This document shows, piece by piece, positions 50,366-63,812 of a stretch of DNA of 64,000 nucleotides. How positions within the stretch are numbered: the first letter of the stretch is position 1; every line of letters starts with the position of its first letter. This stretch comes from Primula veris (taxonomy: Eukaryota; Streptophyta; Magnoliopsida; Ericales; Primulaceae). The stretch covers positions 22,882,481 to 22,946,480 of the forward strand of contig OY821746.1 in the NCBI GenBank assembly GCA_963682055.1. The letters are read 5' to 3'. A program made the position numbers and the translations under genes. The notes below the pieces were generated by a model. The model was given only the letters and a program-made list of their open reading frames with translations, was not told the DNA's origin and ran no database searches.

Positions 50366-52949
50366 GTGTTTGAGAACTGAATTTACGACTCAATGGATTA
50401 AGGAGAAATAAAGTAGTGCTTTTCTTGCATTCTTGCCTTTTAAATCAAAGTCCTACGCAAATAAGTAACGCTAGTTTCAGTTTTTATACTTGCAATAAGT
50501 TACGTGTACTGTTGTCCGCTATGGGTTTGGATATTCATTTATAGATGCTGAAACTGAAATAAATATTGAAATGTTAGATGTCAAATGTCAGCTACTTTTA
50601 GTCTTCAATATCTCGGCCTTTTAGATTGTTTTCGTTGTTTCATATCTTGCTCTGATTTTTAACAAGCCCTTACATGGAAAATGGATATTAATTTTTATTC
50701 ATTTATAAAGATATATTGCGGGAATAGAACGCAGTTTTTGAAGTTTCTTCAGCTTTTTATTTGGATGATTCAGATATCCAAGACTTGCCTATGCTTTTGA
50801 CATTGAATTGGCAAACAAATATCTCTTCAAAGATTTAACGAGTGTACTCAAGACGGTACAAAAAAATCAAATATATACTTATGTAGATTATACAGATTAT
50901 CATCTTAAAATTGAACTTAACGGAACAAACATCCAAAACAAAGGCACCTTAAAGAAGTACTTGCCGCTAGACAACATTCTTCGTAATCTAACTTTGAATT
51001 TACCTGAAGCGAGTTACCTTAATAATACAGTTAAATGTTAATACTGGGAAAGACTTGGTGAAATACATGAATTTAAAAGTATGTAATATTTATTCGGATT
51101 AGTCCCCAATCATAAAACAAAGACTAATGGATTGAAGACAAATCAGTTTGATTCACTACGGATTTGCGGATTTAAGGAACAATATGAAGGAGTTGGAGAG
51201 AAAATTGCTAACGAAACTAGGGGTGAGCAAGAGTCGAATAAAACCGACTAAAGTAGTTATACCGGTAAAGGAGAAGCAAGCTCGATTGAAATGAGTCGAT
51301 AATATGATGCTCCTATTTTTAGTAGCAATTTCCTATTTTATAAATAATTCTATAAATCTTTATATGTAAACTTGTTTGTTTAACTAACATATGGAATACT
51401 TATCTGATCAATTTTTATTCAAACACCTATCAGATATAGCATCAGTTCACGAATGACCCAAGGCGAGCCTTTATTTCCTTTGAAGAACATTAACAAGGCG
51501 TAACCAAAGCCTAAGGAGTAATTAAAAAATACCGCTTATCTAATGGGAGCATCCATATTAGTGTCCCAAAAATCATCTATAAATTTAGAGTAAACTTGAA
51601 CATTTATCATGTTTAAATGCTTACTTTAACTTTACACAATACGCCGGATTCGATATCATTCTCATTACATTTTTAAGACACTAATATCTCCCCTTTATCA
51701 ATACTGTTTAATCGGGAGTATTATTTTTAGCTTTTCACATATAACAATAGAACATAAAAGTGAAGAAAGAGAGAAAAACATAATTATGTTAAAAGGGAAA
51801 AACAAACCCTTTCTTTATTTGAGGTGAGCACTCAAATTTGTACTAGTTAGCTTATCTGATGCATCAACGTTTTTAAGCAAAAGCTCTATCTTGGCCAGAA
51901 ACCTTTAAACTTTAGTACATTGAAAGGAATTTCCGTTTGCTGGAATCATAGACTTTCATTGAATCCATCTAATTAGGTTAGCAGAGCGGTAAAACTAGAT
52001 TAATTCTACAACTGGCCCCATTATTTGCAACCTAAAAAATGCCTTACAAAAGCCAGAACTCGAACAATGTTCTCACTGTACCTCTTGAATTCTGAAAGCC
52101 CGACTTGGTGGTGACAGGAGGTCATGCACTCTTCAAGGAAATGAATTATGGTTTAGCCAGCAGTGTTTCTTAATAAACGATCTAATAGAAGAGATTATGA
52201 AAAATGGAAACATGCTTTAAGGTCGAAATTAATAAGAACATCAGTCTTGAAGAGGTGCAAACTTTTCTCGAGTACGAATGGTGTGCATTAATGGATTAGT
52301 TACAAATCTTTTACTTTTGCAGTACCATAGAATAAGAAATTACCTGATTGTTTATTCTTATCGCAAGTCTGAAGGTGAATTCGGGTTAATTTGAGTTTAA
52401 TAACGTCTACAAAAATCTGCCATCTGTTTGTGATAATTGATAAAATAACGTAATGTTTGTACTCGCCCTACAGAACCTTGAGCAAAAAATTTGTTCGCGG
52501 AAAAAATAAAATGAATTACACTCCTTATTTCCTCTCGGAACTAAAAAGGGAACAGAAACCTTCAGTTTTTTCACATTCAAAAGTAGAAATTAAAAAAACG
52601 ATTTGCTCTCACCCACCTGGCATATCACATCATCACAGCCAAATTGGTATTGTCAAAAATTTCCTCTGGATAGAAATACAGACAGTCATGCACCAATAAA
52701 TATAGTAGAAGACAATTAAGTAACATTTTGATATAGAAGCTAAAGGAAAAACACTATTTCAAGGAAGCTAAATATTTGAAGACCTAATTACACACATAAA
52801 AAGCGAAAATAATGTGGATTCTCAAATTTATACCAAAACACGCAGTTTTTGCAGTCTTTCCAATCGTACATATGAGAATGCCTAACTTGGGTACCTAATG
52901 AGGAAAAATCAGCTGTCCCATTGAATTTGGGAAATACGAGTTGTCCCAA
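50366..52949. other. intergenic spacer between convergent genes
   Basis: AT-rich, with 3' ends of citrate synthase (+) and Elongin A (-). The motif CTAGGGGTGAGCAAGAGTCG at about 51220 looks like one end of a hAT-like non-autonomous element, without a partner end. No gene recognised. Confidence 0.5.
50558..50563 (+). terminator. candidate polyadenylation signal of citrate synthase
   Basis: AATAAA about 193 bp after the stop codon in a T-rich 3' region. Plant signals are loose, so other sites are possible. Confidence 0.45.
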
Positions 52950-55900
52950 GTAAATAAGCCATTTGCAAGACCTAAAATCTTCTTCTTAATGAACTAGAAC
53001 CAGTTGAAGTTGAACTTTTACCTGAGAGCATAATTGGCCTCTTAATGGTACACCCACTGCATAGCAAGAACTAATAGCTGAGATACCGAGACTCGGTAGG
53101 TATGCTATATATAGAGATGTGTGTGTTTGTGTTTGTGTGTGTGTGTGTGTGTGTGTAAATAAAGATGGATGGATAAAGTAAATCAGCAAACATTACCTAG
53201 GGCTCTTTTGTACAGAATTTTTCTTCATGGCCGCTATGTTTTTATTTTCTCGGCTGTCAAACAGAGAAAAATTTAAGCTCTTATTCAGATTACCGAACTC
53301 CCGATACTTACTAAATGAAAAGCTTTCGCACCAGTTTAACATGTTATTTTTATAACTTCAAGTAAACAAATGTACCACAATAGAAGAAATGACGATGCAG
53401 AAAATTGTCATGAATAAGTTTTTTAACTGGGGAACAGTTGCACAAGTCTTTAAAACATAATAAACCTGTAGAAACCTACAAAGATTATGTGGATTATTCA
53501 AATTCATGGGAAAGCTTTCAAGCATCTATCAGATAAAACCAGAGAGTCGCCCAATTGACTTTCATGCTTGTGTGCATTTACTATGACTAAAGGACGTAAA
53601 TGCGCGATAATTACTCGAATATATGCGGTATCTATCTTGATATGATGGCTCAGAGCCTCAGAATAGTTTTGATCTTTTTTTCTGATCAAAACAGACAGCC
53701 CAGAACTTCGAGATAGGGGCTGCCCTGATTAAAGTTGAAGTAATTCCACGCAACACATCAAAGTTATGGTTTACATAGAGTTTTTTGCCTATACACAACA
53801 TAATTTTCAACGATATAAAAGGAATAACAAAAATCAATAAATTAGAATACAATGGTAATTACTTCACGAAACACTGCTTTTGTTTCATAACAAAAGCAGC
53901 ATAAGAATAGACAACTTTTTTAACAAACGGTGAACCAGTTCAAGAGTGGCTCATCTATTTTGGATTTAGCATCAAACAAACAAAAAGTTGAAACATTTTT
54001 TTTAAGATGAGTTGGTAGGAGGATATTTTTTTATGCCTATTCCTTTCTCTAATACTCCCTCCGTTCCAAATTGCTTGTCCTTTATGAAACTACGTGAAAC
54101 TTTGACTGACGAAAAACTCGTCTCTAAATTTTCGAAATGAAAACTTGCAATAGTTGATTACAGAGTTTAACACTTTTAACATTTAAATTTTATGATTAAC
54201 TTTTGAAAATTTCCATTTCCGCAATTTACATATAAGTTTTTTGCCGGTCAAAGTTACACGTAGTTTTCGTAAAGGACAAACAATTTGGAATGGAGGGATT
54301 ATTTCCTTTCTCCTTTTTTGTGATTATGCTTGTTAGAAGAGTACAACTTTAGTATTGCATGTCACACTAAATGCTCTCAATAGGAAAGTTTACCTGTTAA
54401 CAAAATCTAGTTTTGCCTTCTTCATTATATTACTTTTCGTGTTTGACAGATTGATACCAGGTCCCCCTGCAAATGATAAATAAGATCACCTTTATTTTGC
54501 ATCAAAATCAAATACCACCACTTATGGATATACCCAATTATTCTAACAATGGAATGAGGAGGAGGCAGGGGGGGTAGGTAAACCTCTGCAAAAGCTTCTT
54601 TTACTTGACGGTGGAACCTTGTTACAAACGCGAACCTGCCGACTTTGTTTTCCTACATACAAAGAGCAATGGAATGGTTTGAAGAAAGAAAACAAAATCT
54701 TAAGGATGCATGAGGGAACGAAATGAAATGTCTCTTTCATCAAAGAACATACACAGTAAGGTACCCATTTCAGAAACAGCAAAACGGATGTTAGAGGAAA
54801 TATCTCAATATTCACCTTCAGAATAGTCATACTTAAACCAAACACCTTCAAATACTCTTCCCCTTTCAAGTTAGGGGTTCAAGTATATTTGTATCTATTA
54901 CTCTTTTAGTGATATGTTTGAAGTATTTTTGACTCCTAGAAATAGAGAAGCTACCAACGACAAAATGAGCAAAATAGTTTAACATGATCAAATTAAATTG
55001 AAATTAAAAAATTGAGAGTCCATTTGATGGCAAAATTTTGCTTAAAAAACCACAAATTAATGGTTTGTTTTTTTATGAGGGCCTCGTCACATTGCTCTCC
55101 CTTTTCTATCCTTAACATCCCTAGATTACAAAATTTTCCTTTTCCCGCCTAGTATTACATGTATGAAGATATGTGTTCGGACTACATATATTTAAGATTG
55201 TTTTGTTCCTTTTATTCATTCAACACAATTCAGTTATGGATGGCGAATTTTGTAGTCTTGTTTGTATTTTCAAAAAATATTATTACACACTGTAGTTAAA
55301 TTCTTTTTGTTTTCTGTGATCTCATTTTATATTTGTTCAATTTATACAAGTTTTTAATGTGATTAACTAGTACTATATTCCAATTCGAACCAAAAATTCA
55401 GACCTGAAATCAATATATATACACAACAATGAGAAGAAATTTCTCATGTGGCTTTTAAAATACACAGCATAGTAACTTGAAATACATATGTCAAATAATG
55501 CAAATGAGGATTTCAGTTCATAGCACGCATAGGTTCCTTCTATCTCTAAGATGCCAAGTATAAAATACACAAAAATGTTCTTAATACCTAGATATTCAAA
55601 TTCATTGGTCACCGGAACCGTGCGCAAGATATCCGTGACTCCTTCTATCTCTAAGATGCCAAGTATTTCATGCTTATCGTCTAATAACTAATAAGTTTAT
55701 ATTTCAGTTTTGATGTAACAGGAATCACAGTAAACTATAAGTTCCAACGAAAAATGGTTGGTAGATGATTTTTATTGGAAGAGTACACTATATTAGCAAT
55801 TTATCTTCCTGACCACCTTATAAATGAACCCAAACTTCATCACAAGATTTTTACCAACACCATTAGTTGGTAAGTAGACAACAGCATTCAATACTAAACT

Positions 55901-56622
55901 ACCATGGTTCTTCAAAAAAAAAAAAAACTACCAAGGCTCTTCAACAAAAACTAATAATGAAGAAGAAACTTACGAACGTCTTCCTTTTTGTACAGTTCCC
56001 TGAGTTTTTCAATTGAATTCTGCTGTTTTTCCTCCCTTTCTTTCATCTTCACCTACAGACATATCAAATAGGCAATGCTAGATATCAGTTAAGAATGATA
56101 CAATATAGAAAAACCAGAAAATTAAAAGCACCAATAAAGCAATATTGATCCAATATGGAACTGAAAAAAGATGGTACCTCATACAATTTTTTCCATTTGT
56201 ACGAAACTTTTCTCCATTTCATTTTCTCTATAACATCATTGGTGTGTTCAACACCAAAATGTGACTTGTAAAAATTCTTCCAGAGGCTATTTGTGATGGG
56301 ACTAAGATCTCTGTCCTGCAAAATCCCATTAGTACATCGAATCAGTTTTTGTAAGTACTTAACACAAGTTACATACCGCCAAAAGTAACAACTCATAAAA
56401 TTAGAAAGTCTCTCTTACTTGTGTTGAAGCCTCGATATGTGCCAACTGCTCCATTGTACAGTGAGATAAGATGCGTTCAAGAAATTTTTCATCCGTCTCC
56501 CCAACATCTCCAAGATACCTAACATTATCTATCGCTGTGTGTACACATAGATCAACAAGAGAGGGAACAGTCTTCTTCATACTGATGGAACTTCTAGGTA
56601 CTTGTACGAGGCCGGATCTCAT
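52950..56622 (-). CDS. ELOA: Elongin-A (RNA polymerase II transcription factor SIII subunit A)
   Basis: Elongin A aids transcript elongation and, with Elongin BC and cullin, can act as a ubiquitin ligase adaptor in the nucleus. Exons on the minus strand: 56622-56419, 56315-56178, 56052-55974, 54652-54584, 54466-54394, 53253-53197, plus a short last exon near 53035-52970. Motifs in order: VPSLVDLCVHTAIDNVRYLG (Elongin-A BC-box-like start), DRDLSPITNSLWKNFY, WRKVSYKWKKLYE, a coiled EEKQQNSIEKLRELYKKED, RQVRVCNKVPPSSKRSF, and a basic NTKSNIMKKAKLDF to IAAMKKN tail. The first six exons give 206 codons plus 2 nt. ATG 56622 is the first after an in-frame stop; M15 (MKKTVPSL) is the alternative. The last junction is ambiguous: one acceptor ends the protein at once, another about 14 residues later. 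A Stowaway MITE lies in the 53254-54393 intron. Confidence 0.82.
53112..53156. repeat. (TG)n microsatellite in the last Elongin-A intron
   Basis: GTGTGTGTTTGTGTTTGTG followed by a pure GT run. Confidence 0.9.
54053..54301. mobile_element. Stowaway MITE in an Elongin-A intron
   Basis: About 245 bp (54055-54299) with ends CTCCCTCCGTTCCAAATTG and CAATTTGGAATGGAGGGAT forming inverted repeats, bordered by TA on both sides. The inner arms ATGAAACTACGTG / CACGTAGTTTTCGT also pair. Confidence 0.88.
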
Positions 56623-58034
56623 CTTTTCTAAACCAGACCCTTCAAAATCCAGAACAAAAAAATAGTCAAGATTGTTTCAAAAGGCCATATTAAATTTAAA
56701 AGACGCTACCATCATTATCCTCGCATAACTTATTTATTTTCCTCATGACCATTCGACCAGTCTAATACAACTTTTGCCACATATTGAACCAATTAGAACG
56801 CATTTTCAGTTCACTCTCGTCACTCCTTTAATTTTTTAACATCCTGAACGACAAACGATTGAAAGCAATAACATGCCGTGAATAGATTGATGTACAACTA
56901 TGAAGTACTTATTCCAGCATTCAGCATTGTTTAGTTCAATTATAGGGTAATAATATAATGTTCTCCGTAACTTTTGTTAAGAAAAGAAAAACTAACAGAA
57001 GGCATATGATACACTATGAGTGCTTTATGAGCCGAATTATTAGACAGAAGAGCGACATAACTATGTAACTCAAGGGAAAAAAGAGATACTACTGGAGAAA
57101 ATTTTAATACTCCCTTGGTTCCAGTTTATTTGTACTGCTTCAAAAAGATAAAACTTTCATTGACATGTATCATGGAGTTCAAGTATGTTAAATTACCAAT
57201 GATGCCATTTTCTTAATAATAGTGAAAAAACACCATGGATTTTTTTTCGGTTGATTTTTCAAACATTGACAAGGATATACGAAAGTCCTAAATAAAGGAT
57301 AAACAAAGGAAAATTACTTTGATCTAAACGGTGTTTTGATTGCAAGCAATCCAATTCACAGCTCAATAGTATTTAATAGCAAATCAATAAAAAAAAATTG
57401 CCTCACTACAATAAAAAAAAAGTAATTTAATTGCGAATCAATACAATTTAGAGCTAAAAATTGTCACGCTACAATAAAAAAAAAGTAATTTAATTGCAAA
57501 TCAATCCAATTTACAACTAAAAATTGTCAAGCTACAATAAAAAAAGCAATCTAATTGCAAATCAATCCAAATTTAGAGCTAAAAAATGTCACACTACAAT
57601 ACCAAATTGAATTGAGTATAAACGTTAGGCGCAAAAACCATAGATACCTTTGACGTTGCGTAAGAGATATTAAATTTCCTATAAAATAAATTAATTTAAT
57701 AATTCCCTTCCCCCTGTTTAATTCAGTTTATATTGCAGAGAATAAAAACATAAAATATTGAGACAAAATAAGGGGCGAGAATTATAAGAAGATGAGATTA
57801 GCAGATAAGAAATAATAAAGATGTGAATCGCGTAATAAATATTAAATTGGGATTGAAGTTACGTTGATCGTAATCGGAATTCGGAGTGATTAATCGGAGA
57901 TGAGTAAATCGGCTGAAAATTATAAAACAGATTGTTTTTTTATTTATACTCCTATTATATTTGTGTGGGTATATAAATACAGGACTGAGTTTTTGCGCCC
58001 TTTCTTTTATGTGCAAAAAATTATTGAGTTATTC
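56623..58034. other. upstream flank of Elongin A, with a 3.5-copy tandem repeat
   Basis: Probably contains the Elongin-A promoter and perhaps a 5' UTR intron. A roughly 67-bp motif (ACTACAATAAAAAAAAAGTA, then AATTGCAAATCAATCCAATT) repeats at about 57360-57602. A Stowaway-like half end (CTCCCTTGGTTCCAG) lies at about 57113. No other gene. Confidence 0.55.
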
Positions 58035-58532
58035 CGGGAAAAAGTTACTATGTAGTATCATGTATTATTGGATTTTATCCATTTAGTGCTTCATCTTTAA
58101 CTTTTATCAATTTGGTTGCTATCTATCGATTTTTGCTCAAGTGTCTGATATCATAACGAAATTGCAATTATTATTATATCTCATGTAGCATTTATCAACT
58201 TAGTGCTTAATCTTTGACTTTTTATCAATTTGGGTATGAATCTAACAATTTTTACTCAATAACTATTAAGGGTGTGACCAACATAAATCAACGAAATTGC
58301 AATAACTATATCTCTCATATTTAGAGATCTACTTTTGACCGATGTTGACGCTATTGCATTTACCATGTGATATGTGAGAAAAACGTGACTGAAATTCCGT
58401 TGTTTTGCTAAACACGAGTCCCCTAATTGAAGGAAAATCGGTTGGTTTGGATTTAATTGATAAATCTTAAAAGTTGGATACTAAGTTGGTAAAAGTTAAT
58501 AGTAAAGGGTACTACATATAATTTTTTTCCCG
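58035..58532. mobile_element. inverted-repeat MITE, about 498 bp
   Basis: Starts CGGGAAAAAG with ATGTAGTATC and ends TACTACATATAATTTTTTTCCCG; the inner arms (TTTAGTGCTTCATCTTTAAC and AAGTTGGATACTAAGTTGG) also pair loosely over about 90 bp. Superfamily uncertain, possibly Mutator-like. Confidence 0.55.
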
Positions 58533-58687
58533 TTAAACGACTTAAGTATGTACATGAACATGTGACAAGTTCCGGTTACAGGTTATAACGTACATTTAAC
58601 TCGGTCATTCACTCACAATCCCATTTACATTTCAATTAGGAACATAAAAAACATACTAATACAAGTTCAGGTTTCAATTTTAGAGTG

Positions 58688-58914
58688 TGTCTACGACTGA
58701 TATTATTGGACTATTGGGCCTTATTCATAGTGGGCCTAAGTTGGACTTTTTATCTTGTATAACCCTAACCTCTAGTATATAAAGAAGGTTAGAGTCCCCT
58801 TTTATTGATACATTCTGATTAATAAAGTCTCACTTATTGTTGTCTCTCATACCTCTCTCTATATCTATACATATCTCTATATATATCTATAACGAGCTAA
58901 TATGTCACACAACA
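58688..58914 (+). repeat. 5' LTR of family C1 copy 2
   Basis: About 227 bp. Inner half nearly identical to the copy 1 LTR (GTTGTCTCTCATACCTCTCT to CACACAACA), outer half diverged. TATATAAAG at 58776-58784 is the likely TATA box. The start is less certain because TGTGTCTACG differs from TGTTGTAGG. Confidence 0.85.
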
Positions 58915-58945
58915 CGTTATCAGTACGACTCTCGGAGATCGAAGT
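58915..58945 (+). other. primer-binding site region of family C1 copy 2
   Basis: CGTTATCAGTACGACTCTCG directly follows the LTR; the copy 1 version reads CAGCAC in place of CAGTAC. It does not match the initiator-methionine site, and the donor tRNA was not identified. Confidence 0.5.
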
Positions 58946-60360
58946 ACGGATTATACATTCAATAAACCTTGAGATTTATCCGGATTTTTAGTATTTTGCT
59001 ATATCGACCTTCACCAACATACCGTGCGTAAGGTACCCGGATATAATTTTTTTTTTGAACTGTACAAGTCACATATAACATGTTATATGATATGATGACA
59101 TTACTACATGCTTGTATCTTTACTGAATAAATTGCACGATTACAAAACAATAGTTTATTACATGTATGAACAAATAGTATGAACTATAGTTTATTACAGA
59201 ACAATAGTATGAACAAATAGTTTATTTTTGTCCAATAGTATATGTCTTGGTATGGTATGTATGTGTACTTATTACATGTTTAATCGATTTATAAACCGAA
59301 AATCTTGTAATTGTAAAACATGTATTAATCTATCGGATTAAATCTGCAACAAACTGAAACGTATGTACTGAATTGTAATTCTCTGAAAGCTGTAAACTAT
59401 TCTGTAAATTACTCAAGGACTAAACTCAAACTTGTCTGAAATTCTGGACTGTATATGTAATAATGCTGTAAATAGATATATAGTTTGTTGTAATTACACG
59501 CATGGTCCTGTAGTATAATACTTATACGAAAACAGTACATATGGTTGATAAAGATACAATATTCGGTCAATATACACACACATGCATATAATTTTTTTTT
59601 AATTAAAAGGCAAGCGAATAAAAATTGCATGTTAATTGAATAAATTGATATGTTTCCATGTAAATTTAACCCATTTGCATGTTAAAATATTTTTTTTACC
59701 ATATATAGAATTGATTGGTAAATTAAAAATATATTGTTTGCTTGCATGTTAAAACTACCATGTATAGAATTATTAATATGGCGATAAACATAGATAATTG
59801 ATTGATATCTTGTTAGCATAATCATATCTTTTTAATATTATCATATATATAAATATCACATATGGCAGTAAATTATTGGATTAGATCTAATTGATAATCT
59901 TAAATTGATTTGATTTGATATGTTAGAATCTTTATGGATTGATTGATAATCTTAAATTGATTTGATTTGATATGTTAGAATCTTTATAGATTGATTGATA
60001 ATCTTAAATTGATTTGTTTATAACACCAAATCTACTGCATGATTAGATGGATCCTAAAATATATTTACTGACTGTTTATATATATGTGGTTAATCTAGAT
60101 AGATATTGTCTATATTGTTAATATTATTGCCATATATAAAAAGCGAAAATCGTATATATTCACATTTAAGTTGGAAAAATTATGAATCTTCCCCAAATAG
60201 GCTCACCTATTTGGATACGATGTCTAGGAAAGATAAAGGCGGAAGTCGTTCTCCTAATGAGGTCGGTTTTTAAGAGGCATTCGTGCTCACCCCCCTCACC
60301 GTCTTTCCTGGTCGTGTTCAAATAGAGCTACCGAAAGGGGTTGACTAAATAATAATTTCC
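58946..60360 (+). other. non-coding leader of family C1 copy 2
   Basis: AT-rich, matches 29440-30646 in reverse in its inner part. ATTGATAATCTTAAATTGAT occurs three times in tandem at about 59888-60017, one more than in copy 1. Confidence 0.65.
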
Positions 60361-60783
60361 CCGAGTGTGTTTATATAGTGATGTATGTTTCGCTGAATTG
60401 GTGTTTCAGTATCGACCCGTCGTTCGATAAATGAGAACCGATTCACATGAAAAGCAAAACTAATGTTTTCGAACCTGTCGTTTCGAAAAAAAAGTTTGTA
60501 CTTGTGCAAACCATAAAAATATAAACCAGTCGTTTTATATGATAAATAATCCAGAACTCCCAACACATGTTGGATGCCATCTATGATGAGAAAAATCGTA
60601 AAACATACTTGCGAAATGACTATTTAAATGTTGATTTTAATCTGTCACCACATGTTACTCACCCTGATGTGTGAAAATGTGATGCCCAATTTTTTTTGGA
60701 TGCCATCTTTGATGAGTAAAACACGAGTTTGTTGTTACTCTCGAGATGAATGCTAAGGCGTTGATTTTATTCCGTCGCCACAT

Positions 60784-61260
60784 TTGAGACGCGATGACGT
60801 CTATGGTGAACAAATGTCTGAAATTGACATATTGGAGCTATCCTTCACCAAAATAATAGCTTGGAAATTGTATTCCATAAGCAGTATCGTGAATTTATAT
60901 TCACCATGTTCCTTTATCGCCCATCTGTTATTGGATAAGAAAATTACGCCGGTGAGTAGTTTTAATCCTATTGGGTCAATGGCGAATTGTTTGCCTGATA
61001 TTAATGCTCTTCGTGTATATTTTTTTTCCACGAATCGAGAACCGAGACAAGTGTTATTTGTCTTGAACTGTCGCGATCCCGATGAATCGCCTAGCCAAGC
61101 GAGATTTTAGACAATCGTCAAAATCGAAAACCTGTGGCTACAAGACAGTAATTGAAAGGAACAATATGGCCAATTGTCACAAAGCAAGAGATAATGCTCA
61201 AGGAGGCAACTCTATGCTATAAAGACAAAGGTCATGCACGGTTACTCCTTAAATAGTTCA
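60784..61260 (+). pseudogene. decayed copia gag, family C1 copy 2
   Basis: The 108-codon frame at 60784-61110 begins like a copia gag N-terminus (MSEIDILELSFTKIIAWKLY). A later phrase, CYKDKGHARLLL at about 61210-61250, looks like the remnant of a CCHC knuckle without its cysteines. Stops occur at the same places as in copy 1. Confidence 0.55.
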
Positions 61261-62419
61261 CAACTATTATAAAGGTGGAAAAACCGATGCTAATGTGGTT
61301 AAAGTTAATTGAAAGGAAACTCTTGAGACCCCCGATTTTGTGGCTCAAATGAGTTTGATACCTTTATTTATTGATTTTGATAAATCATTGAGCCATTTTT
61401 TCGCTCATCTGGATTATGTTTTCCATTTGGACCATACATTTGGATTATGGTTTGCATGTTTACAAAATTTCTCGAAATAATTTAAAGTGTTTTGAGCAAA
61501 TTCCTTTGACAAATGTGACCAAACTTTAAATTATGAAATTTTAGGCAATACTTGTGGGATAGTTGATTTTTTTTTTTGTTGGAAATAGTGGATAACAGTG
61601 TACCACATAATTTCACCAACTATTTGCCTAAAAGAGTACTCAGTGACAACGATTCTGGACCTGTCGTTCCAAATCGAAATATTTGGTAAAGCCAAATTGA
61701 TTTGTCAAATATGAGGCGTTATACTCCTATAGGTCCTGTCGTACCTTGTTGAGTTATAAAATATTCGAGAAAACCAGTGTTATCTGGTAATAGCTCATGA
61801 AATAATTAAATTTCTTTACATAGCCTCCATTCAATACGACCAAAAGCGTATTTTAGAGGAGTTGAAATGTCTTTCAAGTGGTTGCTACCACATTCTTTAA
61901 AGCATTTAAAGTTACCTTATCATTTCTCCTGTCGTCGAAATGATAAATGATTTAAATGCTAAGACATGATTGTCTGTATTATCATTCGCCTGTCGTCGAT
62001 TGATAAGAGCATTTTGATATTGTGGCATTGACCGGATGAGATATTCCCGGGTCAAAAGACGATGCTTGATTTATAATCGCATCGCATTTGGATTCTCTCT
62101 GAGAATATATTTCGTGATTAGTCCGAAATTCATGCCACTAATGCTCACTTTGAAAGACTAGTATGTGTAAAGATCACGAAAAGAACTCGTAGAATTCTTG
62201 TAAAGAATTGAAGGAGTTATTGTGGACTTATCCAACCATAAGACGGACCATAAATATAAATGGTTATGATTGATGTATCGACAATAAGGTCACATGATTA
62301 TTGTTGTCCACAGAAATACAGCATTTCCTAAAACTTCTAGCCCTATCATTAAGTTGATGGCTCATGATTCGGATTATCCTGAAAAGTCTAGTTGACTTGA
62401 TAATTCCGAAGAGAAAAAA

Positions 62420-63194
62420 AATCGAAATTTCGATTTGAATTACTTGAGTTTGGAAATTCAAATTGAACATCCTGTCGATTATGTTCAGACCCAAATGGAC
62501 TCACGGAAAGTTTGATGATGCGACTGCAAATGATTGCACGCATTTGTTGGTCTTGCGCACCAAGATTTATATTTCCGTGTGAGGTTATGCTATTTTGCTG
62601 CATTGGTCCGTTATGAGGCCCATAGACACTCAAACACCATATGCGTACCAGCTGGTTACTGGTTATGAGCCAGAAGTCTCATATTAACGCGTGTTTAGAG
62701 TGATTAATTAATATTTTGATTGTGCCGTTCTAGCGTTCAAAATATGGACCTCTGAAGGGGACATAAGTCGATTATGAATCTCCTGCCTATCATTTGATAG
62801 AGTAACCTTGGCAAGCGATCTCTTTACCGCATGATATGCGAAAGTGACATCGCTAAGACTGTTCTCTCCGTCGTTAGGGGGAGATTTGCACGTTACCGTT
62901 GATAAGGAACGACGCGAAGTAACGTGGCATAACCCACTCAGTCTTAGCTTGATCCCAAAACTGCACTTAGTGATAAGTAAGTGCATAGACTCCCTCAAGT
63001 CTAACTAAATGCCAGACGCATTTAATGACTTTATGAGATGTCACGAGATCATTTATACCTGCTGCAAAATGCTTGCAAGGATAGACGTCCCTGTCGGACG
63101 CCGTGTTCCTGTCGTAACACGTTGCTTTGGCCGAACCCGCCAAGCAAAGGACGCTGCCGTCAGCCGTCAGTCTGTCATCCTTCCTAAGATATGA
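62420..63194 (+). pseudogene. decayed copia integrase and linker, family C1 copy 2
   Basis: IQIEHPVDYVQTQ (about 62450-62490) keeps the HPVxxVHTQ start of the integrase core block, followed by stops. DAFNDFM...LARIDVPVGRRVP (63009-63110) is the linker seen in copy 1 at 26731-26546. Confidence 0.72.
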
Positions 63195-63812
63195 GGAAGT
63201 TGACCGGTTCTTAATCGTTCAGCCCCAGAGGTGGTGAACTGAAACTCGTTTGTCACACGAGATTATAAAGGATCAAGGAGATGTGTGATTTCCTCCTCAT
63301 CCTAAGAATCTCGAAATATCTGTCGATCATGATATCTTAGACGATATTGAAGCAAAACGAGACTGTCATTGATTACTTGTTCATATATTCGGTGACGACT
63401 GATAATAGGAACAAATTATGACAGAGAACCATGTACCGTTGCCTGAAGTCAACGTAGAATAGACTATACTAATGGAAACTTGCAATCCAAGTAGACTCCT
63501 TAGCAAAAGTGTGTTTGGACCTGTAGTTCCAACACCACCAATGTTAAACGAGTTCGTTTATTTGGTTATTCGTAAGGAAAAGTGATGAGAATAATGAGAT
63601 TGTAGAATGCTCGCCTAGTAGCGCAAGGCTTCTCTCACACCTTGGAATTGATTACGAGATGGTTGATTTCCTCGTAATGGACATTATAACAGTCCCCTAC
63701 TTTACCAGTTTAGTAGTTTCCGAAAAACTGAGTATGCAGCCATGAATGTGGTCACGGTTTTATCTCTATGGGGATTTAGACAAAGAGATATAGATGAAGG
63801 TCCCTGTGTGAC

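Noticed and set aside
51960..52060. tRNA A box TAGCAGAGCGG
   Set aside because: No B box at the right spacing and no acceptor stem pairing.
53100..53190. Small open frame over the (TG)n tract
   Set aside because: It is a low-complexity reading of a microsatellite in an intron.
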